DNA from: JACQHJ01 sp964624955
GTDB lineage: Bacteria > Patescibacteriota > Microgenomatia > Levybacterales > UBA12049
Assembly: GCA_964624955.1 (NCBI GenBank)
Contig: CAZUZF010000008.1
Coordinates: forward strand, 1 to 27,821
Direction of reading: 5' to 3'
DNA length: 27,821 bases
A model generated the notes under the pieces. That model made no database searches. It was given only the letters and a program-made list of their open reading frames with translations, and was not told the DNA's origin. Made by a program: the position numbers and the translations under genes. This document shows positions 20,979-27,821 of the stretch, one piece after another. Each line of letters opens with the position of its first letter. Within the stretch, counting starts at the first letter, position 1.

Positions 20979-23447
20979 TTATTCTTCAATGCAGGTGGCA
21001 GATGCTACTTGATCTCCTTGTTTTGAGAATCTCATCAGTATTACTCCCTGAGTGGCACGTGAAAGCGGTGGAATTGAGTTAACATCTAGCTTTACAATCT
21101 GTCCTTTTTGTGAAGTTATGATTACTTCCCTGCAGCTTTGGGGAATAATCTGTGTATAGGCAATTTTTCCAGTTTTTTGGGTCACTTCGGCAACCTTAAC
21201 TCCCTGTCCTCCCCTTCCCTGTTTTGGAAACTGGTCTGTTGCGGTTTTTTTACCATACCCATTTTGCATTATAGTTAGGGCAAATGCTTTATGTCCCTTT
21301 CCAACAATATCCATCTGAATTACCTCGTCGTCTTTTCCAAGCAATATTCCCCTTACCCCCATTGTGTTTCTTCCCATTGGTCTTACCTGCATTTCTGAAA
21401 ACTTGATACATTTTCCGTTTCTTGTAAACAAAAATACCTGGTCATTTGCATTAGTTAGTCTACTCCAGACAAGTTCATCTTGCTTTTCAAGTTTAATTGC
21501 TAAAATTCCGCTTTTTCTAATATTTTCAAATTCAGATATCTTTGATTTCTTAACAGTTCCGTTTCTGGTTGCAAGTAAAACAAAAGTTGACTTATCGTTT
21601 TTTCCATAAGCAACGAATGCTTCAACTTTCTCCCCTGTCTCAATGTTTAAAAGATTGACTATTGCAGTGCCTTTAGAAGTTCTTGATGATTCGCTTATCT
21701 CATAGGCTTTTATTTGATAAACTTTTCCTTTATTGGTAAAAAAGAGGATATTATCATGGGTTTGGGCAAAACGAATATCTGCGATATTATCCTCTTCTTT
21801 TGTCGTCATCCCGATTATTCCTTTTCCGCCTCTCTGTTGGGTCCTAAAGCTGGTTGTAGATTGTCTTTTAATATATCCAGTATCAGTTATTGTAATAACG
21901 GTTGGTTCGTTTGGAATTAAATCTTCTTCGCTAAACTCTCCTACTTTTCCCTTAAAGACTTTTGTTCTCCTTTCATCAGTATATCTTTCCTTTAGTTTAG
22001 TAAGCTCAGTTTTAATAACCACCATTATCTTTGCTGGATGGGAAAGCAGGTCTTCCAAATAGGCAATTGTTTCTTTAACCATCTGGTATTCTTCTTCAAT
22101 TTTTTGTCTCTCTAAAGCGGCCAAACGTCTTAACTGCATATCCAGGATTGCAGTTGCCTGGATGTCAGTTAGCTTAAACTTTTTCATTAAGTTAGTTTTT
22201 GCGTCTTCCTGGGTTTTACTTTCTTTTATTGTCTTAATTACCGCGTCAATATTTTCAACGGCAATTTTAAGACCTTCTAATATGTGAAGTCTTGCTTTTG
22301 CCTGTCTTAATTCAAACTCAGACCTTCTTTTGACAACCAAGTATCTATGTTTTAGAAACTCCTCAAGGATCGTTTTAAGATTAAGAGTTTGAGGTGTTCC
22401 ATCAACAAGAGCAACTATGTTTGCAGGAAATGTGGTTTGTAAACTGGTATGCTTAAAAAGATTGTTTAAAACTTTTTTAGGAGTTGCATCTCTTTTAAGC
22501 TCAACTACTACTCTTATTCCGTGTCTGTCCGACTCATCTCTTAAATCTGAAATTCCCTCAACCTTTTTTTCTTTGGCAAGTTCTGCAATTCTTGCAACCA
22601 ATAAGGCTTTGTTTACCTGGTATGGAAGTTCTGTAACGATGATTGCTGATTTTCCCTGACCAATATCTTCAATTTCAGCTTTTCCCCTTATAAGTATTTT
22701 TCCACGTCCTGTTGTATAGACATTTTTTATTTCTGAAAAATCATAGATTGCTCCTGCTGTTGGGAAATCAGGTCCTTTTATAAATTCGAGTAATTCATCA
22801 ACGGTTACTTCTGAAGAGATTCTAAACTGAGGCTCCAAGGTAACTTTTGTTTTGTCAATTAAAAAAGACAGAGCTTCAACTACCTCAGAAAGATTATGAG
22901 GAGGGATTTTGGTTGCCATACCAACGGCAATACCTTCACTACCCATTAAAAGAAGGTTTGGTAAAAGACTTGGTAAAAAAGCTGGTTCTTTAAAGCTTCC
23001 GTCGTAATTAGGGATAAAATCAACAGTTTCTTTGTCAATATCCAAAAGCATCTCCATTGAGATTTGTTGAAGTTTAGCCTCTGTGTAGCGATCGGCCGCA
23101 GGAGGATCCCCGTCTTGGCTACCAAAATTCCCCTGACCGTGAACTAGAGGATATCTCATGGAGAAATCTTGGGCAAGACGAACAAGGGAGTCATAAATTG
23201 CCACGTTTCCGTGGGGATGGTATTTACCCATAACTTCTCCGACAATACGTGCGGATTTTAAAAACTTAGATGTTGGTCCAAGGCCCATTTCGCTCATCGC
23301 AAAAAGAATGCGTCTGTGAACTGGTTTTAAACCGTCTCTAACATCAGGAAGCGCCCTTGAAACAATAACAGACATAGCGTAGTCAAGGTATGCACGCTTC
23401 ATCTCCGCCGATATCTCTGTTTTTTGAAGTTTTCCTATATCTGCCAT
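20979..23447 (-). CDS. gyrA: DNA gyrase subunit A
   Basis: An 822-residue type II topoisomerase breakage-rejoining subunit. The catalytic tyrosine is Tyr121 in AADRYTEAKL. The N-terminal block YAMSVIVSRALPDVRDGLKP is canonical. The C-terminal beta-pinwheel starts near 500 and carries a GyrA box (QQRGGKG), which favours gyrase over topoisomerase IV. In the quinolone region HPHGNVAIYD, the E. coli Ser83 position is Val82 and Asp82 is Asn81; Asp87 is conserved. It is 19 bp downstream of the pyrophosphatase gene. TATTAA (23455-23460) lies 7 nt before its ATG, but no convincing -35 box is seen. Confidence 0.96.
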   Translation of the reverse strand: MADIGKLQKTEISAEMKRAYLDYAMSVIVSRALPDVRDGLKPVHRRILFAMSEMGLGPTSKFLKSARIVGEVMGKYHPHGNVAIYDSLVRLAQDFSMRYPLVHGQGNFGSQDGDPPAADRYTEAKLQQISMEMLLDIDKETVDFIPNYDGSFKEPAFLPSLLPNLLLMGSEGIAVGMATKIPPHNLSEVVEALSFLIDKTKVTLEPQFRISSEVTVDELLEFIKGPDFPTAGAIYDFSEIKNVYTTGRGKILIRGKAEIEDIGQGKSAIIVTELPYQVNKALLVARIAELAKEKKVEGISDLRDESDRHGIRVVVELKRDATPKKVLNNLFKHTSLQTTFPANIVALVDGTPQTLNLKTILEEFLKHRYLVVKRRSEFELRQAKARLHILEGLKIAVENIDAVIKTIKESKTQEDAKTNLMKKFKLTDIQATAILDMQLRRLAALERQKIEEEYQMVKETIAYLEDLLSHPAKIMVVIKTELTKLKERYTDERRTKVFKGKVGEFSEEDLIPNEPTVITITDTGYIKRQSTTSFRTQQRGGKGIIGMTTKEEDNIADIRFAQTHDNILFFTNKGKVYQIKAYEISESSRTSKGTAIVNLLNIETGEKVEAFVAYGKNDKSTFVLLATRNGTVKKSKISEFENIRKSGILAIKLEKQDELVWSRLTNANDQVFLFTRNGKCIKFSEMQVRPMGRNTMGVRGILLGKDDEVIQMDIVGKGHKAFALTIMQNGYGKKTATDQFPKQGRGGQGVKVAEVTQKTGKIAYTQIIPQSCREVIITSQKGQIVKLDVNSIPPLSRATQGVILMRFSKQGDQVASATCIEE

Positions 23448-23466
23448 TTAAACTTTAATATTAATT

Positions 23467-25506
23467 TTAGACTAGAAAGGATGCAATAAGTAAGGCAACG
23501 ATATTTAGTACCTTAATCATTGGGTTTATAGCAGGACCTGCCGTGTCTTTATAAGGATCTCCTACCGTATCCCCTGTTACTGCAGCCTGGTGGGCAAAGC
23601 TTCCCTTGCCTCCCAAGTTTCCTTCTTCTATATATTTTTTAGTATTATCCCAAGCAGCTCCACCTGTAGTCATGGAAATTCCAAGGAAAAGTCCCGTAAC
23701 AATGCTTCCAACAAGTAGTCCTCCCAGGGCTTTTGGACCTAAGGTAAAACCAACTACCAAAGGTGCTGCAACAGTTATAACGGTTGGAAGTATCATTTCT
23801 TTAATAGCAGCTTTGGTGACAATATCAACAGCTTTTCCATACTCCGGCTTTACTTTTCCGCTCATTATTCCTTTAATTTCCCTAAATTGTCTTCTTACCT
23901 CATCAACGATTGCAACAGATGCTTTCCCGACAGCTTCCATGGCAAGGGCTGCAAAAAAGTACGGAAGAGCGCCACCAATGAAAAGACCAACAATAACCAT
24001 TGGGTCTGAAAGCGTAAATGCACTTTCTATATTAGCTCCGTTTCCACTCTTTGTTAGCTCTTGGATATAGCTTGCAAATAACACAAGTGCTGCAAGTCCG
24101 GCAGAGCCTATCGCATAAGCTTTGGTAACTGCTTTGGTTGTGTTTCCTACAGCATCTAGGGGGTCTGTTACATCTCTTACCTTTTTATCAAGTCCTGCCA
24201 TTTCAGCAATTCCACCAGCATTATCCGTAATTGGCCCGAATGCATCAATGGCAACGATAATTCCAGCCAGGGAAAGCATACTCATTGCAGCGATTGCAAC
24301 CCCGTAAAGACCTGCCAAAGTAAATGAGGCAAGTATTGCCCCCGCTATTAAAAGAATTGGGGCTAAAGTGGATTTCATAGATACCGCAAGGCCTGCGATG
24401 ACGTTTGTTCCATGTCCTGTTGTTGAAGCATTGGCAATTGTTTTTACCGCAGAAAACTTTTTAGATGTAAAATATTCAGTAATACCAACCATTCCAACTG
24501 TTACAATTAAGCCAATAATTGATGTATAGAAAAGATTAATACTTGGAATATTTAATAACCCTTCTGGAAATAAGCCTAAGGTTAGAAAATAAAAACCTGC
24601 AATTGAGACAACAATTGCAACACCTAATCCTTGGTATAAAGCCTTCATTATTCCTGCTCCCGATACTCTTACAAACCAAGTCCCTATAATACTTGCAACA
24701 ATTGAAATAGCTCCTATTAAAAGAGGGAAATACAAAACTCCTATGTTTCCAGGATATAAAAGTTGTCCCAAAATCATGGCTGCAACCGCAGTAATGACAT
24801 AGGTTTCAAAAAGATCTGCTGCCATTCCCGCATCATCTCCGACGTTATCTCCTACCAAATCTGCTATAACTCCAGGATTTCTTGGGTCATCTTCCGGAAT
24901 TCCTTTTTCAATTTTTCCAACCATATCTGTTCCAACATCAGCGCTCTTTGTAAAAATACCTCCTCCAAGACGCGCAAATACTGAAATTAAAGAACCTCCA
25001 AACCCAAGAGCAATCAATGGGGTTAAATTTCCACCGTCATAATTTTGCAAATACCAATAAAAACCAACTACAGAAAATAAAGCAAGACCTGCTACCATAA
25101 GCCCAGTTACAGCCCCGCCTTTAAAGGCAAGCGAAAATGCGCTTGGAAGTCCTGTTTTTGCAGCTTGGGCAGTTCTAATGTTACTTCTAACAGCTACATT
25201 CATTCCGATAACTCCTGCAACTGTACTAAATATTGCTCCGATTGCAAAACCAATTGCGTTATTTAAACTCAAAAAATAAAACAAAACCGCAAAGATAACA
25301 ACGCCAATAACTGCAATAACACTGTATTGTCTTTTCATATAAGCAACAGCGCCCTCTTTGATTGCATCAGAAATGTCGTTCATTTTCTTGTCGCCTTTTG
25401 GAGAAGATAAAACCCTGTAAGTAAGGAATGCCCCGTAGATAATTGCTAAAATTGCTGAGGATAAAACAATTAAAAATCTATTTTCAAAAATAAAAGATAA
25501 GTCCAT
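23467..25506 (-). CDS. hppA: membrane-bound proton-pumping pyrophosphatase
   Basis: A 679-residue polytopic pump (about 16 helices) that couples PPi hydrolysis to ion transport. Signature motifs are present: KSADVGTDMVGKIEKGIPED (the PPi-binding DVGADLVGK block), DPRNPGVIADLVGDNVGD, ITDNAGGIAEMAGL and the final DTVGDPYKDTAGPAINPMIK. The GNTTKAVTKAYAIGS segment has Lys at the position that separates K+-independent enzymes (Lys) from K+-dependent ones (Ala), so this is probably the K+-independent H+-pumping class. It saves energy in an organism with limited metabolism. It has a strong promoter and precedes gyrA. Confidence 0.95.
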   Translation of the reverse strand: MDLSFIFENRFLIVLSSAILAIIYGAFLTYRVLSSPKGDKKMNDISDAIKEGAVAYMKRQYSVIAVIGVVIFAVLFYFLSLNNAIGFAIGAIFSTVAGVIGMNVAVRSNIRTAQAAKTGLPSAFSLAFKGGAVTGLMVAGLALFSVVGFYWYLQNYDGGNLTPLIALGFGGSLISVFARLGGGIFTKSADVGTDMVGKIEKGIPEDDPRNPGVIADLVGDNVGDDAGMAADLFETYVITAVAAMILGQLLYPGNIGVLYFPLLIGAISIVASIIGTWFVRVSGAGIMKALYQGLGVAIVVSIAGFYFLTLGLFPEGLLNIPSINLFYTSIIGLIVTVGMVGITEYFTSKKFSAVKTIANASTTGHGTNVIAGLAVSMKSTLAPILLIAGAILASFTLAGLYGVAIAAMSMLSLAGIIVAIDAFGPITDNAGGIAEMAGLDKKVRDVTDPLDAVGNTTKAVTKAYAIGSAGLAALVLFASYIQELTKSGNGANIESAFTLSDPMVIVGLFIGGALPYFFAALAMEAVGKASVAIVDEVRRQFREIKGIMSGKVKPEYGKAVDIVTKAAIKEMILPTVITVAAPLVVGFTLGPKALGGLLVGSIVTGLFLGISMTTGGAAWDNTKKYIEEGNLGGKGSFAHQAAVTGDTVGDPYKDTAGPAINPMIKVLNIVALLIASFLV

Positions 25507-25518
25507 AACAACCTTATT

Positions 25519-25547
25519 ATTATAGAGAAATTTAGAGCGTTTTTCAA
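25519..25547 (-). promoter_or_regulatory. promoter of hppA
   Basis: Minus-strand TTGAAA (25542-25547), 17-bp spacer, consensus TATAAT (25519-25524), 12 nt before the ATG at 25506. It lies just after the HAD hydrolase stop. Confidence 0.75.
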
Positions 25548-25551
25548 GCCT

Positions 25552-26130
25552 TTAAAAGGATAATCCTAAACTTTTTAACTTGCTTTCTAAAGTTTTTGCA
25601 TTTTCAAAAAGAATGGTTTTGATTCCGTATTTTTGGGCTTTGTCAATGTTTACAATTCTATCGTCAATAAATAAAATTTGCCCTTTTAAGGCATTTGCTC
25701 TTTCTACTAAAAGTTCAAAAAATTTAGGATCTGGTTTTCGCATCTTATGTTCAGAGGAAATTATTAATTCATCAAAATATTTTTCAATTTCGTGGTGCTT
25801 TAATAATCTTCTTAAAGGCTCTGATATAAAGTTTGAAAACAAAATAATTTTATAGTTTTTTCTAAGTCTTTTGATAAGTCTTAACACGTTTTTATTTAAT
25901 CCAGCTTTTACATAAAATTTTTCCCAAATTTGATCCGCTGGTATTTCTGTTATGTCTGATAAAACTTTATAAACTTGGTCAAGCGACATTTCTCCCAGAT
26001 CCCATTTTCTAGCGTTTTCATTATATTTTTTCCATTTCTCGTCGTTTTCTTGAAGATTATTTTTTACCCACTGAGTCATGGGGCCTGGGATAACAACTCC
26101 GGCATAATCAAATGCAATTACTTTAATCAT
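25552..26130 (-). CDS. HAD-family hydrolase (HAD-IA, YihX-like)
   Basis: A 192-residue cytoplasmic phosphatase-like protein. Motif I is FDYAGVV with nucleophile Asp8; the usual second Asp (DxD) is Ala10, as in 'DxGGVL'-type members. Motif II is LFSNF, motif III the Lys in KMRKPDPKFF, and motif IV LFIDDR. An alpha-helical cap at residues 15-85 fits subclass IA. The substrate is unknown, probably a small phosphorylated metabolite. It has a strong Shine-Dalgarno sequence (GGAGGAG, about 10 nt upstream) inside the end of the glycosylase gene and overlaps that gene by 8 bp. Confidence 0.83.
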   Translation of the reverse strand: MIKVIAFDYAGVVIPGPMTQWVKNNLQENDEKWKKYNENARKWDLGEMSLDQVYKVLSDITEIPADQIWEKFYVKAGLNKNVLRLIKRLRKNYKIILFSNFISEPLRRLLKHHEIEKYFDELIISSEHKMRKPDPKFFELLVERANALKGQILFIDDRIVNIDKAQKYGIKTILFENAKTLESKLKSLGLSF

Positions 26131-26689
26131 TTTCTAAACTCCTCCAAAGATACCATGATGCATGACTTCTTTTCGGTTTCCATTTTTGGCTTAGTTTAAG
26201 TATTTCAGAATCCTTTTCTAGATTATATAAGTTTTTGATTGCTCTTTTTAATCCTGCGTCACCGATTGAGAAAACGTCCTCTCTTTTTAAGGTAAAAATT
26301 AGCGTCATTTCCGCAGTCCACTTCCCTATCCCCTTTATCTTGGTTAATTCTTTTATAACCTCTTCATCGCTTAATTTAATAATTTTTTCAATAACTAATT
26401 CCCCATCCCTAAAAGCTTTAGCAATGTTTTTAATATATTGTCCTTTTGAATAACTCATGCCGGCACTTCGAAGTTTTTCAAGATCAATATCTAAGAGTTG
26501 CTTTGTTAAAGGAAACTTATTTCCAAAAAGCGCTAGGAATCTATTATATATAGTATCAGCAGCCTTATTTGATAATTGTTGGGAAATAATTGATTCAACT
26601 AATTCTTCTAATAGTTTTTCACTTCTATCTTCAAATTTATGAGGACCGTATTTTTTATATAATTTTTGCAGAGTTGGATCTTTAAACAT
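26123..26689 (-). CDS. DNA-3-methyladenine glycosylase II family (AlkA-like, HhH-GPD)
   Basis: A 188-residue base-excision repair glycosylase that removes alkylated bases. The helix-hairpin-helix motif LTKIKGIGKWTAEMTLIF is at 115-132, followed by the catalytic Asp144 in FSIGDAGLKRA. The N-terminal part begins ESIISQQLSNKAADTIYNR, typical of AlkA/Mag proteins. The AlkA N-terminal beta domain is absent, so it resembles yeast-Mag1-type minimal enzymes. The C-terminal WKPKRSHASWYLWR is the usual family end. It is the first gene of an operon with the HAD hydrolase. Confidence 0.9.
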   Translation of the reverse strand: MFKDPTLQKLYKKYGPHKFEDRSEKLLEELVESIISQQLSNKAADTIYNRFLALFGNKFPLTKQLLDIDLEKLRSAGMSYSKGQYIKNIAKAFRDGELVIEKIIKLSDEEVIKELTKIKGIGKWTAEMTLIFTLKREDVFSIGDAGLKRAIKNLYNLEKDSEILKLSQKWKPKRSHASWYLWRSLEND

Positions 26690-26695
26690 GAGGAA

Positions 26696-26724
26696 ATTAT
26701 AGCAGAATGCTAAATCTGCTTAAT
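26696..26724 (-). promoter_or_regulatory. probable promoter of the glycosylase gene (leaderless)
   Basis: Consensus TATAAT on the minus strand (26696-26701) ends 6 nt before the ATG at 26689. The -35 is weak (ATTAAG at 26719-26724 with a 17-bp spacer). An AGCAGA/TCTGCT inverted repeat (26701-26720) fills the spacer and could be an operator or a weak terminator of the upstream gene. Confidence 0.5.
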
Positions 26725-27358
26725 GCACTTTCGAATCACTTCCGTTTGGAAGCTGGGGAGTTCGAAATAAAGAATGAGTTCGTCTCGCAAGATGTCTTCT
26801 GGTTGACGCTTCTTCAGTCGCTTTTGCTGCAAAATCACTTACGACTCCATCGTAATAACTTAGGGCATACGGATTATCATGAGTAAAGGTAAAAAGTGTT
26901 GCTGGTGTGCTAATTGGAATTAGTCTGCAATGTGCTTCTGTTCTTCTTCCTGTTCCTTCGGATTTATATCTTCCTAACCATATTCCATTTTGTTCCCTAA
27001 AGAAATAATAAATAGGGTGCGGATTAGCAGAGGTTTCTTCCAGTAGTTGAATTTCCTGGTTTCCCTGGAAATCCGGTCTCATACTTAAATAGGTATCATA
27101 GCGCTTAATAAATACTAATTTGGTCTCTCTTTGTCTACCTAAAATTCTAGAGCTTCCATTTTTGTCTATTAAATTGCCAAAAATATTCCCTGTGGCATCT
27201 TGCTTATATACTACTCCGGCAAAGGGAAAATCTACTGCACCTTCACTAAATGTTCCTGCAATACTTAATACAGTTACACCTTTTTCACTTGGCATCGGTC
27301 CCCATTTGGGATCACGACCAGGATTGATTGGTGGCCCTTCATGCGTGGCTCTTCTCAT
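26720..27358 (-). CDS. orphan 212-residue soluble protein
   Basis: No family recognised. There is no signal peptide or membrane helix. The centre (about 45-75) has FAGVVYKQDATGNIFGNLID and KNGSSRILG, which loosely recalls the strand-turn 'liDknG' units of WG repeats, but no second unit is convincing. The C-terminal 40 residues are basic (STRRHLARRTHSLFRTP). Arg-rich composition and a perfect-spacing leaderless promoter make it resemble the 14070 and WG genes. It separates gyrB from the glycosylase operon. Confidence 0.6.
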   Translation of the reverse strand: MRRATHEGPPINPGRDPKWGPMPSEKGVTVLSIAGTFSEGAVDFPFAGVVYKQDATGNIFGNLIDKNGSSRILGRQRETKLVFIKRYDTYLSMRPDFQGNQEIQLLEETSANPHPIYYFFREQNGIWLGRYKSEGTGRRTEAHCRLIPISTPATLFTFTHDNPYALSYYDGVVSDFAAKATEEASTRRHLARRTHSLFRTPQLPNGSDSKVH

Positions 27359-27365
27359 AACGGGA

Positions 27366-27394
27366 TATTAACATTCTAAATAATATGTTGTCAA
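27366..27394 (-). promoter_or_regulatory. promoter of the 27358 orphan (leaderless)
   Basis: Minus-strand TTGACA (27389-27394), 17-bp spacer, TTAATA (27366-27371), 7 nt before the ATG at 27358. It sits just after the gyrB stop. Confidence 0.65.
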
Positions 27395-27397
27395 GCT

Positions 27398-27821
27398 TTA
27401 TACATCCAGCGTTGCCTGTTTTGCATTAGATTGTATAAAGTGTTTTCTTGGTGGAACTTCATCTCCCATAAGCATGGTAAATGTTGCGTCTGCTTCTTCC
27501 GCGTCTTCAATACTTACCTGTTTTAATATTCTGTTTTGTGGATTCATGGTTGTTTCCCAAAGCTGATCGGGATTCATTTCTCCCAAACCCTTGTATCTTT
27601 GAATACTGATATTTGCTCTAACTCCGTCTTTTTGCATTTGCTTTATAGTTTCTTCTTTTTCTTCATCGCTGTACGCGTATCTACTGTCTTTTCCTGCAGT
27701 TAGCTTATATAATGGAGGCATGGCTATATATAGAAAGCCTTCTTTAATAACCTCTGGCATGTGGCGATAGAAGAATGTCAAAATTAATGTTTCAATATGT
27801 TCTCCGTCAACGTCTGCATCT
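27398..27821 (-). CDS. gyrB: DNA gyrase subunit B, C-terminal part (partial)
   Basis: The right window edge cuts the gene; 141 complete C-terminal codons are visible. The reading frame stays open to the edge and starts with DADVDGEHIETLILTFFYR, the TOPRIM metal-binding DxD block of type IIA topoisomerase ATPase subunits. It continues with IQRYKGLGEMNPDQLWETT and ends RKHFIQSNAKQATLDV, the usual GyrB finish. The ATPase and transducer domains lie outside. Gyrase B binds ATP and drives negative supercoiling with GyrA (20979). The two genes are about 4 kb apart with five other genes' worth of sequence between, rather than adjacent. Confidence 0.96.
   Translation of the reverse strand, partial: DADVDGEHIETLILTFFYRHMPEVIKEGFLYIAMPPLYKLTAGKDSRYAYSDEEKEETIKQMQKDGVRANISIQRYKGLGEMNPDQLWETTMNPQNRILKQVSIEDAEEADATFTMLMGDEVPPRKHFIQSNAKQATLDV

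Noticed and set aside
1..27821. CRISPR arrays, insertion sequences, phage genes
   Set aside because: No spaced repeats of CRISPR type, no transposase and no phage structural genes are seen; the single tyrosine recombinase is Xer-like.
1..27821. Alternative genetic code with TGA as glycine or tryptophan
   Set aside because: TGA ends several well-defined genes at their family-expected C-termini, and is not found inside conserved ones.

Overview
The window looks like a compact, AT-rich chromosome segment from a Candidate Phyla Radiation (Patescibacteria) bacterium, most likely of the Microgenomates type. This rests on overall gene style: many short membrane-anchored proteins of unknown function with Thr/Pro/Ser linkers after the anchor, very tight gene packing, and a lone FolD, HPPase, EF-P and YebC set. 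TGA is used as a normal stop (ends of the NIF3-like, RluA-like and FolD genes), so the code is standard and the TGA-glycine lineages (Gracilibacteria/Absconditabacteria) are excluded. The phylum call is inference.

Layout. 1-137 (minus) is the start of an unidentified, hairpin-rich transcript behind a perfect consensus promoter. 177-2433 (minus) is a three-gene envelope operon (Big/PKD-like anchored protein, secreted protein, AI-2E permease). 2504-4682 (plus) carries a degenerate metallo-beta-lactamase-fold protein, DnaB helicase and a Pro/Gln-rich small protein, closed by a strong terminator shared with a convergent anchored protein (4750-5334). A tRNA-Leu(CAA) at 5361-5443 is divergent from a long plus-strand operon (5507-10891): NIF3-like, EF-P, MFS permease, Lgt-like membrane protein, RluA-type pseudouridine synthase, a 43-residue basic protein, a LytR_C protein and a 50-residue membrane peptide. 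A TPR protein (minus) and YebC plus a membrane protein (plus) follow.

13238-14069 is the only long gene-free stretch (832 bp). It is rich in inverted repeats and leads into a small accessory-looking block: an orphan gene, a frameshifted membrane-anchored orphan, and a Xer-type tyrosine recombinase. The last two diverge from back-to-back promoters. From 16300 to the right end every gene is on the minus strand: PyrD-like dehydrogenase, anchored protein, WG-repeat protein, SIMPL protein, FolD, GyrA, H+-pyrophosphatase, HAD hydrolase, AlkA-type glycosylase, an orphan, and the C-terminal part of GyrB. The orientation switch at 16299/16300 is sharp.

The strongest window-wide signal is transcriptional. 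Promoter-proximal genes repeatedly have a TTGACA-like box, a 16-19 bp spacer and a -10 box ending only 6-8 nt before the ATG (nine cases), which predicts leaderless mRNAs. Several operon-internal genes instead carry clear Shine-Dalgarno sequences. This pattern also decides several start codons. Other notable points are the frameshift at a G run, two apparent pseudoenzymes (MBL-fold and Lgt-like), a C55 tRNA-Leu, and a 15-nt direct repeat bracketing the orphan block beside the recombinase.
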